Of a DNA stretch of 7,570 bases, positions 1-6,291 are shown one piece after another. The stretch is from DATBHM01 sp036557505. Lineage in GTDB: Bacteria; Actinomycetota; UBA4738; JACQTL01. A program made the position numbers and the translations under genes. Where the stretch lies: NCBI GenBank assembly GCA_036557505.1, contig DATBHM010000245.1, positions 1 through 7,570 on the forward strand, read 5' to 3'. Under the pieces are notes generated by a model. The model saw nothing but the letters and a program-made list of their open reading frames with translations, had not been told where the DNA came from and ran no database searches. Numbering within the stretch: position 1 is the first letter of the stretch; each line of letters opens with the position of its first letter.

Positions 1-2078
1 AGCATCTCCTGCAGGACCTGTACCAGGCGTTCGGGCGAGACGATCGACAGCAGCCGCGCCACGCGGTCGTTCCCGAGGTCGTCGACCGCCACCACGCGCG
101 CGTACTCGTTGCGGTACCGCAGGAACCACTGCAGCCGGGACGAGAACTCCGGCAGCCTGGCCAGCGTGTCCGGCCCGAGGGTGGTCGTCGCGCACAGGGG
201 GATGAGGCCCACCATCGACCGCACCCGCATGGGGATGTCGTCACCGGAGTCGTGGCGGTGCAGCAGGTCGTAGTAGAACCCGTCCTCCGCGCTCCACAGC
301 CCCTGGTCGTTCATGGCCGTGGCGATGTACGTGAAGTGCTCGAAGAACTTCGTGCACATGTCCTCGTAGGCCGGCTGGCGCGTCGCCAGCACGAGCGAGA
401 TCTCCAGCATGTTCAGGCAGAACATGGCCATCCACGCCGTGCCGTCGGACTGCTCGAGGTGGACGTCGCCCGGCAGCGGCTGGGAGCGGTCGAGCGGGCC
501 GATGTTGTCGAGCCCGAGGAACCCGCCCTCGAACACGTTGTTCCCCTCGGCGTCCTTGCGGTTGATCCACCACGTGAAGTTCAGCGTCAGCTTGTGAAAG
601 ATCCGCTGCAGGAACTCGAGGTCCCGCGACCCGTCGATCTCGAACACGCGCAGCGCGGCCCACGCGTGCACCGGGGGGTTGACGTCACCGAAGGCCCATT
701 CATAGGCGGGCAGCTGGCCGTTCGGGTGCATGAACCACTCCCGCGACAGCAGCATGAGCTGATGCTTCGCGAACGCCGGGTCGACGTGGGCCAGGGCCAC
801 GCAGTGGAACGCCAGGTCCCACGCCGCGTACCAGGGGTACTCCCACGTGTCCGGCATGGACATGACATCGAAGTTGTTCAGGTGCTGCCAGTCGGCGTTC
901 CTGCCGCTCCTCCGCCCCTCCGGCGGCGGCGGCTGCGTGGGGTCCCCGTCCAGCCACTTCTTGACGTCGTAGAAGTAGAACTGCTTCGACCACAGCAGGC
1001 CGGCGAACGCCTGCCGCATGACCATCGCCTCCTCGTCGGTCGCCATCTCGGTGAGCGAGGCGTAGAACTCGTCGGCCTCTCGGGCCCGCTGGTCGTGGAC
1101 GCGGTCGAACTCGATCCCGAGGTCGCCGCCCGAGTCCGGGCCCGAGAACCGCAGGCGGATCTCGCGCGTCCCGCCGGCCGGCACCGTCAGCACGTAGTGC
1201 AGGGCCGCCTTCGTGCCGCGGTGCGCCGGGTTGACCGTCGGGGACCCGTGCACCACGTGGTCGTCGACCCCGTCCTTGGGGTACGGGGAGGCGTTCCGCT
1301 GCCCGGCGCCGTAGAGGCGCTCGACGTTCGTCTCGTTCTCGCAGAACAGCGGCTCCGGCGCGTCGCTCCCGGCCAGGCGGCGTTCGCCGAGCAGCTTGTG
1401 CGTCGCCACGAGGGTGCCGTCGTCGAGGCGGATGTCCGGCTTGGTCACCCCCTCCTTCCACCACCATCGATTGCGAAACCAGATCGTCGGCAGGACGTGG
1501 AGCGTGGCCTCCTCCGGGCCCGCGTTCCGGACGCGCAGGCGGATGCACATGTCCTCGGGCGTCGCCTTCGCATAGTCGGCCGTGACGTCCCAGTACCGGT
1601 CCTCGTCGAAGACCCCGGTGTCGAGCAGGTCGAGCTCGTCGTGCTCGACGCCCCGGGCGGCGTTCTCGTCGACGAGGCGCCCATAGGGGAACTCGGCCTG
1701 CGGGTACGCGTACCGCCACCGCATCCACGAGTGCGTCGGCGTCGAGTCCAGGAACCACCCGTACTCCTTGGCGTCCTCGCCGTGGTTCCCCTGCGAGTTC
1801 GTCAGCCCGAAGATGCGCTCTTTGAGGATCGGGTCGACGCCGTTCCAGAACGCGAACGCGAAGCACAGCGTCTGCTGGAGGTCGCAGATGCCCCCCAGGC
1901 CGTCCTCTCCCCACCGGTACGCCCTCGACCGGGCGTGGTCGTGAGGGAGGTAGTCCCACGCCTCACCGGTCGCCGAGTAGTCCTCCCGCACCGTCCCCCA
2001 CTGGCGCTCGGCGAGATACGGGCCCCAGGCCCGCCAGGGCATGTCGTCCCGCAGTCGAGCGCGCTCGGCATCCTCCAT
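1..2078 (-). CDS. Glucosidase, GH63/MGH1-like family (3' end outside window)
   Basis: Large (alpha/alpha)6-barrel glycoside hydrolase of the bacterial branch related to mannosyl-oligosaccharide glucosidase (GH63), expected to act in the cytosol on glucosides; the substrate cannot be told from sequence. The visible 692 residues start MEDAERARLRDD and continue with family signatures: PWRAWGPYLAERQWGTVRED near the N-terminus, LTNSQGNHGED, SWMRWRYAYPQAEFPYGRL, IWFRNRWWWKEG, TWEYPWYAAWDLAFH around Asp421 (likely catalytic acid by family position), FEGGFLGLDNIG, and LEQSDGTAWMAMF. Members are usually about 870-900 residues, so roughly the last 200 are missing off the left edge. There is no signal peptide. 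The ATG at 2078 is the first possible start: an in-frame TGA lies six codons upstream with no ATG, GTG or TTG between. No good Shine-Dalgarno precedes it. It is divergent from the PdxH-like gene, with 132 bases between. Family call is firm; substrate unknown. Confidence 0.93.
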   Translation of the reverse strand, partial: MEDAERARLRDDMPWRAWGPYLAERQWGTVREDYSATGEAWDYLPHDHARSRAYRWGEDGLGGICDLQQTLCFAFAFWNGVDPILKERIFGLTNSQGNHGEDAKEYGWFLDSTPTHSWMRWRYAYPQAEFPYGRLVDENAARGVEHDELDLLDTGVFDEDRYWDVTADYAKATPEDMCIRLRVRNAGPEEATLHVLPTIWFRNRWWWKEGVTKPDIRLDDGTLVATHKLLGERRLAGSDAPEPLFCENETNVERLYGAGQRNASPYPKDGVDDHVVHGSPTVNPAHRGTKAALHYVLTVPAGGTREIRLRFSGPDSGGDLGIEFDRVHDQRAREADEFYASLTEMATDEEAMVMRQAFAGLLWSKQFYFYDVKKWLDGDPTQPPPPEGRRSGRNADWQHLNNFDVMSMPDTWEYPWYAAWDLAFHCVALAHVDPAFAKHQLMLLSREWFMHPNGQLPAYEWAFGDVNPPVHAWAALRVFEIDGSRDLEFLQRIFHKLTLNFTWWINRKDAEGNNVFEGGFLGLDNIGPLDRSQPLPGDVHLEQSDGTAWMAMFCLNMLEISLVLATRQPAYEDMCTKFFEHFTYIATAMNDQGLWSAEDGFYYDLLHRHDSGDDIPMRVRSMVGLIPLCATTTLGPDTLARLPEFSSRLQWFLRYRNEYARVVAVDDLGNDRVARLLSIVSPERLVQVLQEM

Positions 2079-2087
2079 CGGCGGTGA

Positions 2088-2119
2088 ACTGTCTCACGCC
2101 GTGCCGGGCGCGTGACAGT
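2088..2119. repeat. Imperfect inverted repeat in the divergent promoter region
   Basis: ACTGT-ct-CACGC (2088-2099) faces GCGTGACAGT (2110-2119), giving ten complementary bases per arm with a 2-base bulge on the left and a 10-base centre. It starts 10 bases upstream of the glucosidase ATG, so it could be an operator for that gene or a hairpin in its leader. No regulator gene is adjacent. The repeat is read directly; the function is a guess. Confidence 0.4.
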
Positions 2120-2195
2120 CGGATCCATCGCGCACCTCCGGAAGCGTCCGCCCGAACCCCCAACCTTCCTCCGCGGTGCCGCGTCCACGCGTCGG

Positions 2196-2201
2196 TAGGC
2201 T
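2196..2201 (+). promoter_or_regulatory. Candidate -10 element (TAGGCT) of a leaderless pdxH-like gene
   Basis: TAGGCT fits the actinobacterial TAnnnT -10 pattern and lies exactly 9 bases before the ATG at 2211, so transcription would start at or just before the start codon. No Shine-Dalgarno lies between. The same arrangement recurs before the thioesterase gene. No convincing -35 hexamer is visible. The TAG of this hexamer is also the in-frame stop that rules out a longer N-terminus for the protein. Confidence 0.55.
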
Positions 2202-2210
2202 TGCCGGACG

Positions 2211-2813
2211 ATGCACGGCCTGGACGAACGGGACCTGCCGGCCGACCCGCTCCAGCTCTTCCACGGGTGGTTCGAAGCGGCGGGGAAGTCGGAACGGCAA
2301 CCCGATGCGATGGCCCTCGCCACCGCCACCCGGGGGGGCGCGCCCTCGGTGCGCATGGTGCTGTTGAAGGCGGCGGACGAACGGGGCCTGGTGTTCGCCA
2401 CGAACTTCGACAGCCGCAAGGGCCGGGAGCTCACGGCCAACCCGCACGGCGCCGTCACGTTGCACTGGGTCACGCTCCACCGAGCGGTCCGGGCGGAGGG
2501 TCGGGTGGAGCGATGTACCGACGAGGAGTCCGACGCCATCTGGAACGCCCGCCCCCGCGAGGCCCGGCTCGCGGCCGCCGCCTCGGAGCAGAGCCGGCCG
2601 ATCCCGGACCGCGACACGCTGGAGCGGTCGTTCGCCGAGCTCGACGCCCGGTACCCGGGTGAGGCCGTCCCGCGGCCGGCCACCTGGGGGGGCTTCCGGC
2701 TGGTCCCGGACGCCTGGGAGTTCTGGCAGGGGCGCGAGCACCGGTTGCACGACCGCGTCCGGTACGTCCGCGACCCCGCCGGGGCCTGGACGGTCGCCCG
2801 ACTCGCCCCCTGA
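2211..2813 (+). CDS. Pyridoxamine 5'-phosphate oxidase (PdxH) family protein, divergent
   Basis: FMN-binding split-barrel protein of 200 residues resembling PdxH, which oxidises PNP/PMP to pyridoxal 5'-phosphate in the cytosol. Hallmarks: RDLPADPLQLF (7-17), SVRMVLLK (46-53), SRKGREL (68-74), RPATWGGFR (155-163), EFWQGREHRLHDR (170-182) and the terminal RLAP. It aligns with E. coli PdxH without gaps at an offset of 19. FMN contacts R48, S68-R69-K70, Q127, W172 and R182 and substrate contacts K53, R114, R178 and H180 are kept. However, the Tyr129 position is Ile110, Ser137 is Ala118, Gln111 is Ala92 and Tyr82 is Ala63, and the N-terminal RREY segment is absent. An in-frame TAG at 2196 excludes a longer start. 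It may therefore be a paralogue with a different substrate rather than the true PdxH, so no symbol is given. Family certain; reaction uncertain. Confidence 0.9.
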   Translation: MHGLDERDLPADPLQLFHGWFEAAGKSERQPDAMALATATRGGAPSVRMVLLKAADERGLVFATNFDSRKGRELTANPHGAVTLHWVTLHRAVRAEGRVERCTDEESDAIWNARPREARLAAAASEQSRPIPDRDTLERSFAELDARYPGEAVPRPATWGGFRLVPDAWEFWQGREHRLHDRVRYVRDPAGAWTVARLAP

Positions 2814-2844
2814 GCCGGTCGCCGGGGCGGCATCCCGGCTGAGG

Positions 2845-2888
2845 CCGAACGGTCCCGGAGACGGTGGAGCGCGGTTTCCCCCGTTCGG
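2845..2888. repeat. 8-bp inverted repeat between pdxH-like and kinase-like genes
   Basis: CCGAACGG (2845-2852) and CCGTTCGG (2881-2888) are perfect inverted complements 28 bases apart. They lie in the 124-base gap between the pdxH-like stop and the kinase-like start. The right arm begins CGTTCGGGCGAT (2882-2893), which partly repeats as CGTTCGCCGAT (2909-2919). There is no T-run, so a classical intrinsic terminator is unlikely; an operator is possible. Short repeats arise easily at this GC content. Confidence 0.3.
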
Positions 2889-2913
2889 GCGATGCGGATT
2901 CTCCCCGGCGTTC

Positions 2914-2921
2914 GCCGATAT
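2914..2921 (+). promoter_or_regulatory. Possible sigma-28/WhiG-type -10 element before the kinase-like gene
   Basis: GCCGATAT matches 7 of 8 bases of the GCCGATAA -10 consensus used by FliA/WhiG-family sigma factors and lies 16 bases before the ATG at 2938. The matching TAAA-type -35 is not present at the usual spacing (CGGA is found there). The start codon has no Shine-Dalgarno, so a short or absent leader would make sense. Single-element evidence only. Confidence 0.25.
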
Positions 2922-2937
2922 CACAGCGGACGGCCCT

Positions 2938-4674
2938 ATGAGCGTGATCGCCAACATCACCGACCCCATCCGGCGCGAGGCTCGCCGTTCCGGCCTGGGC
3001 GACCGCGGGTCGATCTCGATGCGCGAGGTCGAACGCCGCCGGCTCGAGCTCTGGGGGATCGTGCTCGCGATGCTGACGGCGGTGTGCGCCGGCGTCGTCG
3101 TGCTCTCGGCCTGGCCCCGGCCGGCCTCCTCCTCGTCGGTGCTCTCCGCGCCGGTGCTCCGGGCGGCCATGGTGCTGCTCGCGGTGGGGTTCGGCGCGTA
3201 CGTGATGGAGAAGGAGATCCACCTCCGCAAGCTCTCGGGCCTCATCACCGACGAGCGCGTCACGATCGAGGCGCTCACCCGCCGGATCGAGGAGGACACC
3301 GCGCTGACGACGGCCGGCCGCGCCATCGGAGCCATGCTCGACGTGGAACGGACCATCGACCTCATCCTCGAGAGCGGCATCGACCTGCTGGAGGCGCACG
3401 ACGGCGCCGTGCTGCTGGTGGACCGTCCGGGGGCGCTGCGGTGCGTGGCGGCCCGAGGTGTCGGCTCGGTCGGCGCGACGGTGCAGTTCAACGAGCGCAT
3501 CGAGGGGCGCGTCGCGGCGAGACGCGAGCCGGTGCTCATTCACGCACCGCGGAGGTCGACGATGCCGACCGGCAACGTGGGCGACTCGTCCGGCGACACG
3601 ATGTGCGCTCCGATGATGAGCGGCGACGACCTCGTGGGCGTGATCCGTCTCGACGCGCCGCGCGGGCGTTCGTTCGTCGACTCGGACCTGACGTCGCTGC
3701 GGGTGTTCGCGGAGCACGTCGCCCCACAGGTCGCGAACGCACAGCTGTACCAGCGCGAGCGCGCCCGGGTGAGCGAGCTGCTCGAGGTGTACCGGCTGAA
3801 GGCCGACTTCGTCTCCGCGATGGTGAACGAGCTCTCCGGTCCACTCCGGGCCATGGTGGGGAGCGTGGAGAACCTCCGCGAGCTGGCGCTCACGCCGCAG
3901 CAGCGCGGCGAGGTGCTGCGGCTGATGGACCGCGAAGGGACCCGGCTGCTCCGGCTGGTCGACCGGCTGGGGCGGCAGGGCCGGCACGGCAGCCGGGGCG
4001 CGACGGTGGGCGAGGACCACGTCGACATCGGCATCCTGGCCCAGGCGGTGGCCGCCGAGCTGGATCGCCGCGGCCGTCCCGTCTCCGTCGTGGCCGAGGA
4101 CGGGTGCGTGGTGCTGGGCGACGAGGAGATCGTCCAGCCCGTGCTGATCAACCTCGTGGACAACGCCTACCGACACGCCGCGCCGCCGGTGACCATCCGG
4201 GTCGGACGCGACGGCGACCGCGTGGTCATGTCGGTCGAGGACCATGGCCCGGGCGTTCCGCCGGAGCGGCGTCAGGCGGTGTTCGCGGGGCTCCCGCCCG
4301 CCGGTGCACCGCAGGGCCCCCGCACCGGAGCGGGGCTGTCGATCGTGCGCGGCGTGGTGGCGGCGCTCCGGGGAACCGTGTGGGTGGACGACGTTCCCGA
4401 CGGGGGAGCGGCGTTCCGCATCGCGTTCCCGCTGGACGCGCAGGGGTGGACACCGCCGACCGACCCCGAGCAGCTCCAGGTGCTCGAGGAGGGGATCGGC
4501 GTCCACCACGACCCGACCGACGAGGACGTACCGCCGGAGCGCGACTTCGTGGCGGCGGCGTCGGAGCTGAGCGCGCTGTCGATCGCGGACGACGACGACG
4601 AGCCGGTCAGCCTGACCGGCACCGGAGCATGGTCGATGCCGACCCCGCCCGCGCCGCCGCCGATGCCGCGCTGA
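2938..4674 (+). CDS. Membrane GAF sensor with histidine-kinase core lacking the phospho-acceptor His
   Basis: A 578-residue sensor protein. Order: basic cytosolic N-terminus (1-37); two hydrophobic helices (about 38-59 and 70-89) forming a membrane hairpin with a very short outside loop; a helical coiled-coil linker (91-120); GAF domain (about 121-272); HisKA-like helices (about 278-345); HATPase_c (about 350-500); and a 77-residue acidic, proline-rich tail. The ATPase boxes are good: N-box NLVDNAYRHA (405-414), G1 EDHGPGVP (434-441), G2 TGAGLSIVRG (463-472). The H-box, normally F.S.xSHELRTPL, reads FVSAMVNELSGPL, putting Asn297 (codon AAC at 3826) where the phosphorylated His should be. No other His occurs from 275 to 349. 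ATP binding looks possible but ordinary autophosphorylation does not. No response regulator is nearby. The ATG at 2938 is chosen because it follows the intergenic signals and precedes the membrane helices; Met28 is an alternative. Could be a pseudokinase or a modulator of a partner kinase. Confidence 0.9.
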   Translation: MSVIANITDPIRREARRSGLGDRGSISMREVERRRLELWGIVLAMLTAVCAGVVVLSAWPRPASSSSVLSAPVLRAAMVLLAVGFGAYVMEKEIHLRKLSGLITDERVTIEALTRRIEEDTALTTAGRAIGAMLDVERTIDLILESGIDLLEAHDGAVLLVDRPGALRCVAARGVGSVGATVQFNERIEGRVAARREPVLIHAPRRSTMPTGNVGDSSGDTMCAPMMSGDDLVGVIRLDAPRGRSFVDSDLTSLRVFAEHVAPQVANAQLYQRERARVSELLEVYRLKADFVSAMVNELSGPLRAMVGSVENLRELALTPQQRGEVLRLMDREGTRLLRLVDRLGRQGRHGSRGATVGEDHVDIGILAQAVAAELDRRGRPVSVVAEDGCVVLGDEEIVQPVLINLVDNAYRHAAPPVTIRVGRDGDRVVMSVEDHGPGVPPERRQAVFAGLPPAGAPQGPRTGAGLSIVRGVVAALRGTVWVDDVPDGGAAFRIAFPLDAQGWTPPTDPEQLQVLEEGIGVHHDPTDEDVPPERDFVAAASELSALSIADDDDEPVSLTGTGAWSMPTPPAPPPMPR

Positions 4675-4699
4675 GCGGTTCCCGTACGCCCGCTGCGGC

Positions 4700-4705
4700 T
4701 AGCCT
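4700..4705 (+). promoter_or_regulatory. Candidate -10 element (TAGCCT) of a leaderless thioesterase gene
   Basis: TAGCCT (TAnnnT) ends exactly 9 bases before the ATG at 4715, the same geometry as TAGGCT before the pdxH-like gene. There is no Shine-Dalgarno in between. It sits within the 40-base gap after the kinase-like gene, so the thioesterase can be transcribed independently. A TTC-containing stretch (TTCCCG, 4679-4684) lies 15 bases upstream as a weak -35 candidate. Confidence 0.55.
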
Positions 4706-4714
4706 GTCGCCGCG

Positions 4715-5488
4715 ATGGGCGACGCCTTCTTCGTTCCCGACGGCGACCGGTTCGTCCCCACCGAGCTCGCGCGGGGCCCGTGGAGCGCCGACGCGGCGCA
4801 CGCCGGCCCGCCGGCGGCGCTGCTCGGCCGGGCCGTCGAACGGCTGGAGCCGGAGATGGTCGTGTCGCGGTTCGTCCTGGAGATCCTGCGGCCGATCCCG
4901 CTCCGCCCCCTCCGCGTGACCGCCCGGGTCGCCCGGCCCGGCAAGCGGGTGCAGCTGGCCGAGGCGGTGCTCGGCGACGGCGATCGGGAGGTCGCCCGGG
5001 CGTCGGCCTGGCGGATCCTCCCCCGGGAGACGCTCGACGACGAGGTCAATCTCGAGGGGCCCGGGCTGCCGGCCCCGGACGAATGTCCACAGGTGCAGGG
5101 GTTCCCCGTTCCCTGGCGCCCCAACTACTTCGACGCGATGGAGTGGCGCCACGCGGACGGGACGTGGTCCGAGCCAGGCCCGTCGGCCGTCTGGATGCGG
5201 ATGCGTGTCTCGCTGCTGCCGGAGGAGCCCGTCTCCCCGCTCGCCCGCGTGCTCGCCGCCGCGGACTCGGCGAACGGGATCAGCTGGGAGCTCGACTTCG
5301 GACGGTTCCTGTTCGTCAACCTCGACCTGTCGGTGCACCTCGCCCGCATGCCCGAGGGCGAATGGGTCTGCCTCGACGCCACCAGCCGCCTCGGCCGGAG
5401 CGGGATCGGCTTCTCGCAGAGCCGCCTGAGCGACGAACGCGGCAGGATCGGCGTCGGCGCGCAGAGTCTCCTCGTCTCGCGGGCCTGA
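4715..5488 (+). CDS. TesB-like acyl-CoA thioesterase (double hotdog)
   Basis: 257-residue thioesterase-superfamily protein expected to hydrolyse acyl-CoA to free acid and CoA in the cytosol. The N-terminal hotdog (about 10-105) carries the family start GPWSADAAHAGPPAALLGRA (21-40) and FVLEILRPIPLRPL (53-66). The C-terminal hotdog (about 130-255) carries ADSANGIS (183-190), FVNLDLSVHLAR (200-211), GEWVCLDA (215-222) and the end motif GAQSLLVSR (248-256). Asp184, Ser206 and Gln250 fall where TesB has its Asp/Thr/Gln catalytic triad, with Ser instead of Thr; this mapping is by motif, not by a computed alignment. Length is normal for the family. The start has a leaderless-type promoter (TAGCCT, 4700). 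It follows the kinase-like gene by 40 bases, but nothing links them functionally. Chain-length preference cannot be read from sequence. Confidence 0.88.
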   Translation: MGDAFFVPDGDRFVPTELARGPWSADAAHAGPPAALLGRAVERLEPEMVVSRFVLEILRPIPLRPLRVTARVARPGKRVQLAEAVLGDGDREVARASAWRILPRETLDDEVNLEGPGLPAPDECPQVQGFPVPWRPNYFDAMEWRHADGTWSEPGPSAVWMRMRVSLLPEEPVSPLARVLAAADSANGISWELDFGRFLFVNLDLSVHLARMPEGEWVCLDATSRLGRSGIGFSQSRLSDERGRIGVGAQSLLVSRA

Positions 5489-5490
5489 AC

Positions 5491-5537
5491 TTCCCGCCCG
5501 CGGCCGTTCGTCGTACGGTCAGGGGAGACGAGAGGAG
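5491..5537 (+). promoter_or_regulatory. Candidate promoter and ribosome binding site of the VOC gene
   Basis: TACGGT (5514-5519, TAnnnT type) is preceded at 17 bases by TTCCCG (5491-5496, a weak -35). A Shine-Dalgarno AGAGGAG (5531-5537) lies 6 bases before the ATG at 5544. Unlike the two preceding plus-strand genes with promoter hexamers at 9 bases, this gene has room for a short 5' leader and a real ribosome site, so it is probably its own transcription unit. Confidence 0.45.
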
Positions 5538-5543
5538 CGCGAG

Positions 5544-6275
5544 ATGGGCAATCGGGTGGTGTTCTTCGAGATGGCCGGGCCGGATGCGGCGGCGCTCGCC
5601 GGGTTCTACGGGGATCTGTTCGGGTGGACGGCCCGGGAGGTCCCCGACGCCGACTACTTCCTGCTCGACACGAACGGCGGGACCGGCATCAACGGCGGCG
5701 TGGGAACGGTCGACGGGGGCGCCTCGTACGCGACCTTCTACGTCGAGGATGCCGACCCCCAGGCGCTGCTCGACCGGGCGACCGGCCTGGGCGCGCGGGT
5801 GGTCGTTCCGGTGACCGAGACGCCGATGGTCGTCTACGCGAGGTTCGCCGATCCGGACGGGCTCCCAGTCGGCGTGGTCCGGGCCGCGGAACCGGGCGCC
5901 GACCTTCCGAGGCCGTCGTCCGGAGCCGGGTCGCCCGTGGACTGGTTCGAGGTGCTGGGGTCGGAGGCGTCCTCGACGCAGGCGTTCTACACGGGCCTGT
6001 TCGGCTGGACGACCGGCGACGCTGGCTTCCCCGGCTACGCCCTGGTGTCGGGCGCCGGCGACGTCGGCGGTGGGCTGGGTTCGGGGGACGAGGCGCAGTG
6101 GGCGACCGTGTACGCCAAGGTTCCCGACGTCGAGGCGGTGCTCGCGAAGGCGGAGACCCTCGGCGGGCGCCGCGTCTACGGGCCGAACGCCGTCGACGAC
6201 CACATGAAGACGGGCGCGCTGGCCGACCCGGCCGGCAACGTCGTGGGCGTGTACTTCCACCCCGACGACCACTGA
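5544..6275 (+). CDS. VOC family protein with two glyoxalase-fold domains
   Basis: 243-residue cytosolic protein made of two vicinal-oxygen-chelate modules in tandem (about 3-113 and 131-240) joined by a Pro/Ser/Gly linker. The repeat is visible by eye: LAGFYGDLFGWT (18-29) against TQAFYTGLFGWT (145-156), and FADPDGLPVGVV (101-112) against LADPAGNVVGVY (226-237). Each first strand carries an acidic residue (Glu9 in VVFFEMAG, Glu136 in VDWFEVLG). A full His/Glu metal set is not obvious, so it need not be a metal-dependent glyoxalase. The architecture resembles the mycobacterial CFP30B/Rv0577 type, a family linked to small reactive aldehydes or cofactor-like ligands; that comparison is from memory. 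The start has a good Shine-Dalgarno. It converges on the capA gene, with only 12 bases between stop codons. Reaction unknown. Confidence 0.88.
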   Translation: MGNRVVFFEMAGPDAAALAGFYGDLFGWTAREVPDADYFLLDTNGGTGINGGVGTVDGGASYATFYVEDADPQALLDRATGLGARVVVPVTETPMVVYARFADPDGLPVGVVRAAEPGADLPRPSSGAGSPVDWFEVLGSEASSTQAFYTGLFGWTTGDAGFPGYALVSGAGDVGGGLGSGDEAQWATVYAKVPDVEAVLAKAETLGGRRVYGPNAVDDHMKTGALADPAGNVVGVYFHPDDH

Positions 6276-6291
6276 CCCGGGCGGGGGTCAG
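6272..6291. terminator. Possible bidirectional terminator hairpin between convergent genes
   Basis: CTGACCC (6272-6278) and GGGTCAG (6285-6291) form a 7-bp stem with a GGGCGG loop. Each arm contains the stop codon of one of the two convergent genes. The symmetry suits a shared terminator, but there is no T-run on either strand, so a fully intrinsic terminator is uncertain. Confidence 0.35.

Noticed and set aside
252..2087. A 611-codon plus-strand open frame opposite the glucosidase
   Set aside because: Its translation is Arg/Val/Pro/His-rich with no recognisable motif, while the minus strand encodes clear glucosidase signatures across the whole stretch. It is a GC-skew shadow.
2659..2937. 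93-codon in-frame upstream extension of the kinase-like protein
   Set aside because: It overlaps the end of the pdxH-like gene in another frame and reads as Pro/Gly/Arg-rich noise; protein-like sequence begins at the ATG at 2938.
2094..3539. A 481-codon minus-strand open frame across the pdxH-like and kinase-like genes
   Set aside because: Low-complexity Arg/Ser/Pro/Gly translation, antisense to two well-supported genes, with no family features.
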